64,000 nucleotides of DNA from Marchantia polymorpha subsp. ruderalis (taxonomy: Eukaryota; Streptophyta; Marchantiopsida; Marchantiales; Marchantiaceae). The position numbers were made by a program, and so were the translations under genes. The stretch lies in assembly GCA_037833965.1 (NCBI GenBank), contig AP031358.1:24064001-24128000 (forward strand). Reading direction: 5' to 3'. The number at the start of each line of letters is the position of its first letter. Position 1 is the stretch's first letter. The notes beneath the pieces are model-generated. The model ran no database searches, was not told the DNA's origin, and saw only the letters and a program-made list of their open reading frames with translations. This document shows positions 11,128 to 23,187 of this stretch, in pieces.

Positions 11128-14100
11128 GTGAGCTGCATGACTGCTAAGCAAAACTAGCCACGCCCAAAAACCGACCAATAATGCCTTACGGCGGACTAAC
11201 ATAAGTAACGATTGCGGGCGGAAAGTGACCATATGATTGTGTCATAATTACAAGAACGATACCATACTACAATAACATAGATAGTACACAAGCCATAGTG
11301 AATTTATTTCTTCATATAGAAGGATTACAGGTCCTCAGTATAACATATGAGGTTATTGTGAAATTTGAAAAGCAAGCTGACAAAACGATGTTTAGGGTGA
11401 TAGCTGCACCCTAAACATCGTTTGCACGACAATAGCTGCACCGTAGACACCCTAAACACGACAATAACTGCACAGGGTGAATAAGGTTTGTCATAGATGC
11501 TTTACTCGGAGGCAGAGCGCATAGTGGCAAATAGCAGCGAAACCAACGCTTTCACAAAAGCCATCAGATGTGTCTGTAAATGCATTCGGGAAGCAGAAGC
11601 ATTGTGAGTCGTTTATAAGGCAGTGTAACAGATTTCAACAACCGAAGGGAAGAAAGGTAACACGAAAAGGATGTGTACAAGTTGATTAACACAAGATGTT
11701 GAGTACTTCGGAAGCAGTTTGCGACAAAGCATCGTAGACAAGTGAACGGGAGCATGGCCTACTTTGAAAGATCTGCACAGATTTGTCAGCATATGTATCC
11801 TTGCTCTGCATATTTTCTACTTGAGTTATTGGGAGATTTAGAATTAAGACGTACAGTCACAGCTGGTATACAGTTTGGCTTTGAAAAACTATATCGGGAT
11901 TCGGCCTCTGCATAGCGCCCTGCATACATTCAACTCCACTGTTAGAGTGCTAAGGATAAATCTCTAGACGTCAAAAAGTCATGTCCCAATTCGGTTCCAA
12001 TAAGCATGACAATGATGCTTTCGATAATATGCTACAAAGTATCTACTCGTAACATATTTCATTTTCAGACAACTCCAACCAACATTGAAAAGTGTTCAAG
12101 TGTTCATTTGGCTTAGCTTTCACCAACCTCTGTAAAGGTTGAGACGTGCGTCTTTCGGACCCCTTTCAGGGGTAAGGTATTTCCCAGAGAGCAAACCCAT
12201 GGCAAGAGGGCTGTACGCCAACAACCTTACACTGAGGACATACTCAAAAGAATGACAAGTTTCATGATCAAATGAGCATCTTGTCACTTGTTTCAGTCCA
12301 TTCAAAGACTTTCTCTACGATTAGCTTTCAAGTGTGATAGAGTTTATGTAGAGAAAAATATAATGTCAACGTAGCTTGCTTAAGGGTAACACTTAGTCTA
12401 AAACCAGCGTATACACTCTACACAAGACCTGTGCTGGGTGGCAGACCAACAAAATGTAGATAAGTGAAGGAACCTCGAAACTGCTGGAGCTTCAGTATGA
12501 GTAATAATCTTACTGGTGGTGGTGACAGCATTCTGCTAATGTAGAATCGAAGGTCCGACAGAGAAGATTATACGCATTCTGTACTCAAAAATTGTAGAAT
12601 TGACGATCAATGACAGGCGAGGTAAATGACTTTAAGACTTCGAAGACTATTACACCTTCCAATATCTGGAGAAGTCAAGGACAAAACATGGCGCGAAAGA
12701 TGTAACTGGTAATTACAGAAGTCCTCAGAACGTATGTAACAAGAAAGTACCTGTATAGAAACAATACGAGGAAGTGGCGACTTCGAATCCGCCAACCGGC
12801 AGAACTCCATGACACCGTATGCGGTTTCATTGCTCACACCAACATGAATAATCTACACAAGTTCTCATGCATGCCGATAGCACAAGTTGCAGATTCAACC
12901 AGCTGGTGAGGTACCAGCGTTTACAAAATCAAACAAATCGCCCAAGAGCAGCAAGAGTTGAGAGCACTTACCTTTCCTGCCTCTTTGGCTCTGCTAAGTG
13001 CCTCAAGCTGCTCTTCGATTGGCACCGGTGCGTAACTGGCCGTCGGATCATAATCAATGTCACCAAACATAGGTACATACCTGACACCACACACGCGAAA
13101 CATACAAAACTGTACAAAGTGAAGTTCCAACATTTATTTCGACAGGTTCATAGAAACTAGGAGTTGGTACGTTACTAAACATATAAATTACTCTGATATA
13201 GCCCACAGGCAAGGGTAAGATTAAGACATTAGCAACACTCTGAGGTTGTATTTCAAAAAATAATCATTTAGAACTTGCAAAGATTGGTCTGGCACAGGAG
13301 AAAGCAGATAGAAACAGCTTTGTACTGAGGAGAGAAAAAATTGCACCTATCGGGCCAGTGAAGTTGATATAGGTCAATGTAATCACAGCCTAGGCGCTTC
13401 AAACTGCAAAAACCATTAACAGAAATAAATGTGAAATTTGGCACAATTACAGATCATGCGCACTCAACAACGAGGTACTTTCACTTGCAGAGAGCTCAAT
13501 GAAATATAACGACCTACATAAAGTCCTTCACGCCTGCAGATCAGCAGGAAGAAAACTTCTGCTGAATACAGGGATAAGTTTCGATATGCAGGCTTCGAAC
13601 CTCACTAAGAGTGGCTACAATTTTAAACTACACTCTTGAGGACCTCTTCAGCAAAACGAGGTCTATCAAATGTTACCTAATCTTGCGCAGCTGAACAGAA
13701 GTTTACTCTAATGTACAAGGTCTTGAAGTTGTTTAAACACCTGAGTTACATAGATACACGTGCAAGCATAGCCTAAGTTATCCAGGTTGTGACACTGTTA
13801 CCTCCCATCGATAGCTTGTTCAATGTTTTTGGAATCAAGGGATGTAGGGCCTCCGCGAATCCATGTCATTTGACCCGAGGGTCCGGTGGCCTGCAGATAG
13901 TGAAACTCATGTTAAGGATCGTATTTTCTCCTCATTTACCGCCAACTCTCAAATTGCTAAGGCTTACGTCCACAAAAATATAATTGATCCACAAACTCGA
14001 TCCTGTACATATTATATAGTACTACAACAGTTACGAACGCAGATTACTAACTAGGACATTACAGACCTCATGATCCGTTTTGGAATAATGTTACCAGCGA

Positions 14101-16051
14101 GCTAAAAATGACTGAAATGAGAAAAGGATCTGGGCTAGTGACTTAAGTCAGACTCTACTGCAGGACAGTTACCTATAGACCAAGCGAATTTAATTGTACA
14201 TGACGAATCAATTTGATCATATGGTTTTGAAGTCAGGCATAATCATTCAAGTCTCAAGTTGCCCATATTCCGTCATCAAGAACCAAATCTTCTCTATGGA
14301 TTACGAGCATCGTTTAATCTTGGATGAAAGTACTGGCTCCCATGCATTTTCGAGGCATTTGAAGCTCTGTACACCCTCAATGAATGCAACATATTACAGA
14401 TAATAGAAGAAGCCAGTAATCTCATTATCCAAGTCAAGCATCGCAGCATGTTATCTACCATGTAATCAGAGCATCTGGACGATCATGTAGTTATGTCACT
14501 TTTACATATCTTTTCTACAGCGAAAGACGTGCTTCAGCAAAGTTCAAGAGAGTTACCGACTTGATAAGGATCTTCTGTAGCACACAGTAACCAGAAAAAC
14601 ACTGGCCGAAGCTATGAAGAGCGCTTGGGTATACTGGTTGACCGAGGAAATCATGTATGACGGTTTGTTGAACCGAAGTGTCAATACTGGAGTTTATTCT
14701 CATGATGAGTCAAAAGTCTTCGATGAATCTATAAAGATCACATAGTCTTATGATGGACAGTGCAATGAGCAAAAAGAGCGCGCAACTAGTTGTGATGCTT
14801 AGTTACCTTCGGGCAGAAAGCTGGTTAAGTTAGAGGCTTCGATATTAAAATGTACCTGTCAGACCTTCGTCTTTGTTAATTTAGTCATTCCTGTGAATCT
14901 TCTAGTATTTGTTCAAAATATGAACATGAAAAGACGTCTATGTGTACACTATCGCGTTCTTCATTCCATGCGTCCCCGATTTTCTTTCTTGTAAGCTATC
15001 TGTACGTATTTAATCTAGTAAAGAGTAGGACAAAAGGACTCATTGAGGAAAGATTAGAATCCTAAGCCATGCGAGAATTACAACACTCGGTGTTATTTGT
15101 GATTCAATTCTCAACTTGACGTTAGTGTCTTCTACATTCGACACTACAATCCAACCGCCTCCATCGATCTGCTGGTCCGGTGTAGCTGTCTTTAAGGTAA
15201 ACTCCTTTTGAACCTCTCTTATAATCAAAATTAGATTTTCCTACCTTCGATCTTGGTCAGAAACGACAATATCCTCTAGTTTCGAGTTTTGTCTGAAAAG
15301 AACTGAGATCACCAAGTTAGACTCTAAGGCCACTTTAAACGGAAAATAGTGCAGGTCGAGAAAGAGATAGACTTCCGTCTACGATCGAAGAGCAATCCGA
15401 AGGTTACAACACGGATCCTGAAAGAATAGGAACGCCAATACGTATCATAGCATTGATGATCACCTTTGTTGCCACCAGAACTCGTTCCCGAGACACTTGT
15501 GCTTCTTTTAACCATCGTCCAAGATATATTTCTGATTTACCTTGAGACTCGGCTCGCTGAGGAACTGGATACCTGTAAGTTTGCGGAAAAAACCAAATCT
15601 AAGAGCGTGTTTGGCGAAGTAAACGGTACAAATGCTGTAAAGAGATGATCCGTTTCATAACGCACTTTGTTAGAAGTTGTACGACCACCTTGCGAGACAA
15701 TGTACTGTTTCAACTCTTCGGCAGCATTGTCATCCTTTGATCTCAACAATTACAATCAGGCTTTATTTTCATCTACTCATCAAGTTGAACCCAAACTGTG
15801 AAACAACAGTGAGGTACAAATTCCTTACACAGGAGATCCGTCAACATGAGTATTGCGATTCATGGATAATCGTGATGGTCATCTGCAACACATTTAAAAA
15901 AATTCGGAAGATTGAGAGATAAAAGAACAAAAACTTCAAAATTGAACTCACATCTCGGCAACGTCGAAAAAATTGATTCCGGATTCTCTTGCAAAGTTTA
16001 GCTGCTCGCGAGCATCTTCATAAGAATTTTGTTCCCCGAAAGTCATGGTTC
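9949..16051 (-). CDS. Aldo-keto reductase, Tas-like (At1g04420 type), N-terminus not located
   Basis: An NADPH-dependent oxidoreductase of the AKR (TIM-barrel) superfamily, close in wording to E. coli Tas and its plant homologues; substrate unknown. Exons placed on the minus strand, 5' to 3': 16051-15952 (TMTFGEQNS...INFFDVAE), 15572-15464 (YPVPQRAESQ...VLVATK), 13890-13802 (GPSGQMTWIRGGP), 13403-13347 (LGCDYIDLYQLHWPDR), 13080-12972, 12852-12751 (VGVSNETAYGVMEF), 12231-12128 (LLAYSPLAMGLLSGKYL), 11919-11861, 10273-10219 (AYVDIARRHGISP) and 10109-9949 (VIGATKLWQLKE, stop TAA). Splice phases agree across these junctions. The catalytic tetrad is intact: Asp in FFDVAE, Tyr just after it, Lys in VLVATK, His in QLHWPD. 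Not found: the first exon, and a roughly 22-residue stretch (usual NxYSLLxR) expected between 12751 and 12231. So either those exons have diverged or the gene is damaged. The introns are large for such small exons. Confidence 0.8.
11383..11423. repeat. Perfect 17-bp inverted repeat with a telobox
   Basis: The arms 11383-11399 and 11407-11423 are exact reverse complements separated by the 7-base loop ATAGCTG. Each arm holds GTTTAGGGTG, a plant telobox-like core. Partial copies of CACCCTAAACA and GACAATAACTGCAC follow up to about 11,480. It sits in a large intron of the aldo-keto reductase. Confidence 0.85.
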
Positions 16052-18690
16052 CTGAGTAACGCAGGAGAAGGATGTGAGTCAAAATATCATTTGAAATAAT
16101 CATCTTCTTCAACCGACATAAATTCAAGAACCTGTGATTTGTTGGGAAGAAGGAAATTGCACCGAACCTAGACAGAGCTTCGAAACATTCAAAACAGCAG
16201 CACTGTTCATGTCCGTTACTCTCAGAGTGAGTCGCTCCTCTTGGACTGAACATTAACTCATACGATCCTCTCGATGATTAAAACAGTAGCTTCATGTTGA
16301 GAAATAGCTGATCATGCAGGTTCTCGCTCCCGTTAGAAGTCCTCACGAAGTGACAATCACCTTCTCTCTTACGGAAACGGATAAGGTTCCAGGCTACAAA
16401 ACAGAGGAAAGGCGAGGAAAGCAATAGAAAGTTTCTCAACTACAACAAAGGACAGCACTGGATTTTGTGTAATCCAGTGATTACACTCACACGTAAGAAT
16501 TACACTCATTTGAAATCCTTACCGCTCCACATCCACTTAGCTCGAATCGTTTCGGGTGATAAACAGTTGACTTCATGAATGATAGGCTTTAAGATATACT
16601 CGATCATGTAGAGAGATTTTCGTGAGAACTTTGAAGTAGCTAATTTCAAATAATGAGATTACGCAATGTTTCAAGGGTTACCTCATTCAAATAAGGTTAT
16701 GCTTTCAAGAATCAGAAATAGAGAGGGGTTATTTTGTAATATCTTCTAACACCTTAAACCACCGTAACCACTTCAAGTTCGATAGTGATACATACGACAT
16801 AAACAGAGGTATAGCGGGGATTTCCAGATGTATTTGTTGAATGCCAAGCAAGTCTAGCAACTCATGACATGAGTACTTAGAGCGCCACAATCGGACTAAA
16901 GTTGATGTATTCAAGTGAAATTAGATAATTCAAAATTTAGGACATAAGTAAGTAGCTGGCAACAACCATTCAAAAGTTGATACATAGCTAGAGTTACTCA
17001 CATTGACCATAATGACGCGTCACATGGACAGATTCAACATTCCTTGTTTGTTGTATTATTCTTACAGTTGGTTCCTGGTCTAACATGTTTTAGGATTCCC
17101 TCGTAATGCTCTACAATGACATTGTTTCCTCTTTCTCTCTTCAGAATGATCTGATAACATAGATAAAATATAAAAGAAATTTGACATAGGAAATTCAATC
17201 TGCCAAGATCTGAATGAATGGATATCAAGCTACTTATTATTATATTTATTTTTTGATGAATACAAATAAGTGAATGAAACTAGATTCATAGCAATCTACA
17301 AATGTTCAAAATTTGTAATTCAATTTTCAGAATGTTGCTTAGACAATGATTTTGTGATATTTATCTATGTTGCTTGCCATAGATTTCTTTAACATGTAGA
17401 TAATTATGTCGACTTGGAATAAGCAAAAAAATGTATGACTATGTTTTTTTTATAAACATGACATTAGTTCATACTTATCAATTTAGAAAAAAGTTTGTGT
17501 AGAATATAATGCACAAAAAAAATCTTTATAAAAAATATTAAGTATATTCATATTTTTTTGATTTCCTCAATATTAAAACACTAAAACCTAAACCTCTAAA
17601 CTAACATTTAGTTCTATCACTTGCATCATTTAGGATCTGAATCTTTGTGACCTAAAATCAAGTCAGTCATAATTATTTAATCAATTGGTTTACTTCAATA
17701 TAGAGGAGTTTTTTTTGTAGAATTCATCCACATAATATAAGGTTTTAGTAAATGATTCACTTTGTTCAAAAAAATGAAGTCTATATGGAGCAAACAACAT
17801 ATTCTTTGTGTCTATTATATGAGAGTGCATATTGTTGTGAATGTCAATTTTGAGCTATAATTTTATTTGATAAAAATCATGTCATTGCATCAACTTTTTT
17901 GAATATTGATAGGAGTTAATTTGGGTGTTGATTCAATTTTAGTTATTTTAATACTAAATAATTGAGCTAACTAAGGAAGTAAATTTATCAATTGCAATTA
18001 GTTTCTTTATAAATATTGATTTCATATCAATTTTAGATTTTAAATAAATCAATTAAAATTTTTTTTGATCGGCATGATGTGTTGCTTGGCTTAGCTATCA
18101 TGTCATGCGTATATGTGATGTTTATGATTAGCATTGTGTTAAGGTTGACTCTAGTTGACTTAATACTAAATATAGTCTAGGTTAACTAATTACTGTCGGA
18201 GAATACAGTCGCGCTTACTCGAAGAGCGATCAATTCTTGGAGTTGAGACTTTTGCGAAGTGAATAGCTTTCAATAGGTTGATTATGATGTACAACTAGCT
18301 TTTACTTGTAGTCTCTAACGTGAGGAGTGGGTTTGGCTACATTTGATGTGAATCTTCAAGTTTGAAATAAATGGAATTTGCAAGGATATTTTTAGTTGTG
18401 ATACATTTGTGTGTGTATGTTCTTTTTTTTTCTCGTCTCTTGTTTAGTCGAAGAACTCAATGTACATACACCGTCCGTTGGTGTGTTGTTGTAAGGTGTT
18501 TGCTTGTTGCTCTATGTTCAACTTATCGTTCACTCGTGTCTTTTTGTCATGTAGTTTTTTCTCTTATTATATTTTCATGTGGAGCTTAGAGTTACCGCTA
18601 GCGATCTAGCGGGAAACTATAGAGTCGTGGACGACTTGAAGAGCGTTCAGTTCTTTGAGTCGAATCTTTAGCGTTAGGAATAGAGTGATT
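16052..18690. other. Unassigned; 5' side of the aldo-keto reductase, then AT-rich DNA
   Basis: The first exon of the aldo-keto reductase should lie here or beyond, but I could not identify it. From about 17,200 to 18,200 the DNA is very AT-rich. A phrase near 18,208-18,260 (containing CGAAGAGCGATCA) recurs in altered form near 18,623-18,680 (TTGAAGAGCGTTCA), hinting at an old direct repeat about 415 bases apart. Confidence 0.35.
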
Positions 18691-18725
18691 CCTAAACCCT
18701 AAACCCCCATAAACCCCTAAACCCT
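18691..18725. repeat. Interstitial telomere-like block
   Basis: Four imperfect units of the plant telomere repeat (CCCTAAA with spacing variants) lie in a row: CCTAAACCCTAAACCCCCAT and on to AAACCCCTAAACCCT. It directly precedes the 57-bp minisatellite. Confidence 0.8.
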
Positions 18726-18750
18726 CCACCTGAAGTCTCTTCGGAATGGA

Positions 18751-18978
18751 TTGAGCTTGACTTATGTATGTGATGGTTTTGTTTTCAGTGGTGTAATCGA
18801 GACTAAATTGAGCTTCACTTATGTATGTGATGGTTTTGTTTTCAATGGTGTAATCAAGACTAAATTGAGCTTGACTTATGTATGTGACGGTTTTGTTCTT
18901 AGTGGTGTAATCAAGACTAAATTGAGCTTGACTTATGTATCTGAAGGTTTTGTTTTCAGTGGTGCAATCAAGACTAAG
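18751..18978. repeat. 57-bp minisatellite, exactly four copies
   Basis: Copies start at 18751, 18808, 18865 and 18922, each opening with TTGAGCTT(G/C)ACTTATGTAT. The period of 57 is a multiple of three, so the array stays open on both strands; the plus frame gives a 19-residue unit starting LS(L/F)TYV. Units differ by a few substitutions. There is no evidence that it is translated. Confidence 0.92.
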
Positions 18979-21960
18979 GTGTTTTCTAGTGGAGAATAAC
19001 GCGTTAAATTTCACTTGAAGAACTCACTTTCTCATGGGAGATTATACGAAACCAACTACTCATGATTAGAATTTTGCTGTCGCGGTTGCTTTTGATAGGT
19101 GGTGATTCTTCAGGATGTAGATTTCACTCTTCGGTTGGCGTCTTGATTGAAGTCAGAGAAGAAAATTTGATAGATTGGAGATTGTGGAAAGTGTTGCTAG
19201 AAAGTAGTTTCAGATTAATCTTACTCAAAATCCCTAACCTTGGGAAGATTACGTGAGTGATTGGAGTGAACAAGGGTTTTGTAGCTATGTGGATTTCAGA
19301 TTTTTAAGTGTACAAGCTTTGTCGAAATCAATTGGGTGTCCAAACTTGTGAAACACGGTTTTCTATCTACAAGGTTTAATGGGAGCGTGACGGAGGACTA
19401 TCTAGAGCTTATCTACCGGAGACTGAGACAAAGTGGTACACTTAAGTTAGAGGAGTAATCAGAGGAGTTTTCAGGTGTGTGTTGTCTCAATGGAGAAATC
19501 AATTCGAGGTGAATTCAGAAATAGAAGAGAAAGTGATTTCTTAGTTCAAGAGTTTTCACAATCGGGTGTAATCATAGGAGGAATCAGATTCAAGAGCAGA
19601 AATCATACAGCGTAGGGGAATTGAGAAGTAATCTTTAAACTTGTCAAATTTTAATCCGAGTTGAAGCGCAGAGGGATAGATACAGGTATTACAAAAATTG
19701 CTCTTTCTGCCGATTTCTGGTAGCTGTGAAAACTTTTTCCGGTTACAAAAAATTGACCTTCATGAGCAATTTTAAATATCACCTTCCAAAAATCTTTGAT
19801 GGGGCAGTCACGATGGCAGTATCAGTTGGAATGTTTGTAACGCGAACGTACTGATACGTTTTCATAGTCGAAGAGGTGATGATGTTAGTTGAGGTGACAG
19901 AATTGTCAGATCAGCAGGACTGCAGGATAGCGGATGACGCGGTTTACTTCGTGAGGAAGAATTGAAGCAAATTTTCTTGAGGAGCGGTCGAATGAACATT
20001 TAGAAATATGGGACATCAAGGCTTCAAATACTCTTCTAGTAGAAGACTTCGAAGCTCAGAATTCTGATTTCAGATTAGCAAAGTGACTTCTAGAATTGTG
20101 ATCCCATCATCCTGTTACAACTGTTGAAGGCACCTTTGGTCATCTTGCATCTGAATTCTTCATGCATGATCGAGCTCGTTTAAGTTTGGTCGATTTTGAA
20201 AGGGAATTTGGATTTTAGAAGGGACAATATAGAAAAGGTTCAGAGTGGAGTGGAATTTGAGAGGAGAGTTTTTGAAAATCAAGAAGGTGTGGAGAAAAAA
20301 GCTATTTTGACTGCGGTTGCTGTAAACTGGATTCTCAGTCAGGATTACCTGAGCAAGGTCAGACCATCATTGCCTCTGAAGAAACAGCAATGCAGATTGT
20401 CTCGGGACAAGACTAAGTTCATCACTTTTCCCAAATCTGCAAGTACAGTCTCAGTCAGATTGTCATGTGTGCATGGTCCTCACAGCTTACGACACTGTGG
20501 ACTTGTTCAGTTAGCAACAGTAGCTCTAGAACTCCACGAGGAAATGATGCATGCAGCGTAGTAAATTCGTCATTATCCATACAGATGTGGACTTTACTAC
20601 AAACGACACAAGTTCAAATTTAGTTTTGTAAGCACAGCTACGTGTTGCAGGGTTCACAAGGATCCCTTCCTGATTCAATATTAGCACATGACCCTCATAT
20701 GATCTGTAGCGTCTCTGGTGTCTTCTCAGCAGCCCTCTCGATTCAGCGCTATTCATTTCAAGTGAGTCTGTGCCACGTTCAAGAATTGAGATACAGGGAT
20801 TGATTAGATAGACAAAGATTGAAACTTATTTGTGCCTAAAGCCTTGTCAGCGTAAGAAACTTACAAAGTTGTGCGTTTCCTCCCTTCATCTGTTTCTGAT
20901 CAAGACTGTATGGTCCTCGATTATCATGCTTCAGGGTTATAGTGGAATTAACCTTCAGAATAATGTAGTGTGGTGAAAGGGGACTTTCATTGCGAAGCAA
21001 TTTAATATTTTCAACCTTGTCGACAGCTTGATACTGAGGTTCTGAGTCCCAACCGGATCAAGTTTAGTGGGTACAGTACAGGAGTACGACTGACCTTGTA
21101 TATTGCTCAGAGTAAAGCTGAGCCTAGATTTGGAAGCGGCAGTCAACAGCAAATCTCATAGAGAAGTAGAAAAGGGGTATAATATCCACCACGACCAGAA
21201 CCTGTAAGAACCTGTAAGAGGTCAGTGTCAAATTGAATTGGATATAGCTTCAAGAGCAGTTATTTCACAGAAGCGGTAGGCCTTTTGAACCAACCAGTTG
21301 GACTCAGTGATGACGCAGACGGCCGAAATGTGGTTGGGAAAGTTTTGTCCAAGCTCCTCTAGGTTTTGGGCTTGTGGAGCTTTTGGGATACTAAGGAACG
21401 GGGTTGTATGACAGCCAGTGATCAATCCTGTCGTTTCGATGTCTGGCCCATGCTTGTCTAGGAGATGCTCGTTTGCTACGATACCGTGTCATGTACCAGC
21501 ACTCTTACTTTTGCAAAGTTGAAGCATGAATTTTCTGTATCTTATCTGACTTAGATAATGACTTGTAGTACTGTGTTATGCACAACTGTCTACTTAATTG
21601 TAGATAGTGAATAACTTCAGTTAATGAGAACTTTCAGTTTTATCATGTCACATTTTCAATGGTAATTTACACTGGGTATTTTCCTAAATTTTCCAAATTA
21701 TAGTCAAGAAGGAGTCAGTGAGGTTTTGAATTCACTAGTTGAAGAGAACTTGTTAGTAAAAAGCTCTGTAAAACTATTACAATTGTCTAATAGTTTCATA
21801 GTTAAATTGCTTTCTAGTCACCATTTGGTGATCTTGTTTACAGATGCAGCAAGAGTTGGCTCACGGGCACATCGATCACGTTTGTGGTGGACAAACTTGT
21901 TGCCAAGGGAGGTCTTGCGGCGACCATATGACTCTGTGCAACGCGATCATACTCTCACAG
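18979..21960. other. Unassigned sequence
   Basis: Moderate GC. The longest plus frame (20,196-20,561, 121 codons) shows no family I recognise and no convincing splice context. Small direct repeats such as GAACCTGTAA near 21,200 are present. I see no supported gene. Confidence 0.35.
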
Positions 21961-21989
21961 TGAATAGATTCTAGATTCTAGCATTCTAG

Positions 21990-22956
21990 CACGCATTCAT
22001 CCAGACAAGATCGTAAAAGATCCTTGCCCAATGTACGCGCTGTCCCTTCAAAATGCGCTCGAAGAATCCCACCTGCCAGGCCGTCACATACATCGTGCGC
22101 GCTGGCCGTAAGATGTGCATGATCCCCAACGCGATCGCCCTTGTCTTCGGATCCTTATAATCGACAGTCTTTCATCCATTCGTTCCTTGTCTTCCCGTCT
22201 AGAAGAGAGGCCCGTAAGAGAATTCCTTGACGCGCGTGAGTCCTACGCTATTCTTGTCAAACAGGAGGTCTCCGTCGCTTCCCGCGCACGGTCCCATTAC
22301 TTTCGTCCAATGCTCGACGGTCCACAACATGGGAATACCACGGAGCTCCTCGCCTTTGGTCGCGCTCTTGTCCATAATCTCCTTCCAGATACTCGCTGAG
22401 ACGCAATTCCAATTCCACAGAAGGAATTCTAACCGCAGCTCTCTCAACTCGTGTCTGAAGGGTCTCAATTCCTCATACGGCACCTTCAAGGGAACCAATT
22501 TTCTCACCTTCTCACTCTTCTTGGGCGCCATGTGTTCAATTTGCGCTTCGCAGATTGCAGGTTGGCTCGATTGCAATTCCTCTCGCTCTCGATCGTTCTT
22601 GCTCGATATCGCAATGTCGGCGCGCAGTCTCCTCTTTCTGCCTTTACCCTTGAAGCCCTAACATTGCCGTCTCCTGCGCCTCGTAGAACTCCCGAAGCGT
22701 GCAAACCTCGTCCGGCCCGTTGCGTGATTTGAACTTGATTCCGATGTCTTCGCCAAAGACGCAGCTCTTCGTGCGTCCTAAAAAGGCTGCGCCAAAGACG
22801 CAAAGATCCGAAGATCTTCGGACGTAGACAAATCCTAACTAATCCTGTCATAACTCCTATAAATCTACTCTTTCCAACTTATATAACTATCTTCTACACA
22901 CATATGTTTATGTTTTTGTTAATTTTTAAAGAAAAAACGAAAAGGTAGACCCCACA
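21990..22956 (-). mobile_element. Element D: partial copy of the TG...CA large-ORF family
   Basis: The minus strand starts at 22956 with TGTGGGGTCTACC and runs about 970 bases before the resemblance ends near 21,990. It matches the start of element C (40,730-41,680) along its length, including the GTTAATTTTTAAAGAAAAA stretch near the end. Its reading region opens with MAPKKSEKVRKLVPLK and holds the family motif RLEFLLWNWN and WTKVMGPCAGSDGD. It is incomplete, a fossil. Confidence 0.8.
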
Positions 22957-23187
22957 ATAGTTATATGATACTTGTGTATACATGAAGAAAATGAATAATG
23001 AGATTTTTAATTTTTAATTTTTTTTTACTCTATGTGGATGACATGTTCATTTTTACAAAGAATCAATCTGACATTTACAATGCAAAAATCAACTAAAATT
23101 AGCATTTAAGATGAAGAAGTTGAATAAGTCCAAGATAATGTTAGAGATCGATATTCATAGAGATTTGATGAAAAAAAAGAAGCTATG
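22957..23187 (+). mobile_element. Old Copia fossil, left part (RT region)
   Basis: Between elements D and C the plus strand shows degraded Copia reverse-transcriptase wording, with YVDDMF (the catalytic YVDD box) near 23,030. This is the landing site of element C; its right-hand continuation is at 41,686 onward. It is old and broken. Confidence 0.65.
23183..23187. repeat. Left target-site duplication of element C (CTATG)
   Basis: CTATG directly precedes the 23188 end of element C and recurs at 41681-41685 directly after its other end. A 5-bp duplication is typical of retroviral-type integrases. Confidence 0.8.

Noticed and set aside
16490-16620. First exon of the aldo-keto reductase on the minus strand near a GTAAGG donor
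   Set aside because: The phase would fit, but the encoded residues do not resemble the N-terminus of Tas-like proteins.
18598-19014. A repeat protein encoded by the 57-bp minisatellite
   Set aside because: Both strands are open only because the unit length is a multiple of three; no splice, start context or homology supports translation.
20196-20561. 121-codon plus-strand frame as a gene
   Set aside because: No recognisable domain, and composition is like the surrounding unassigned DNA.
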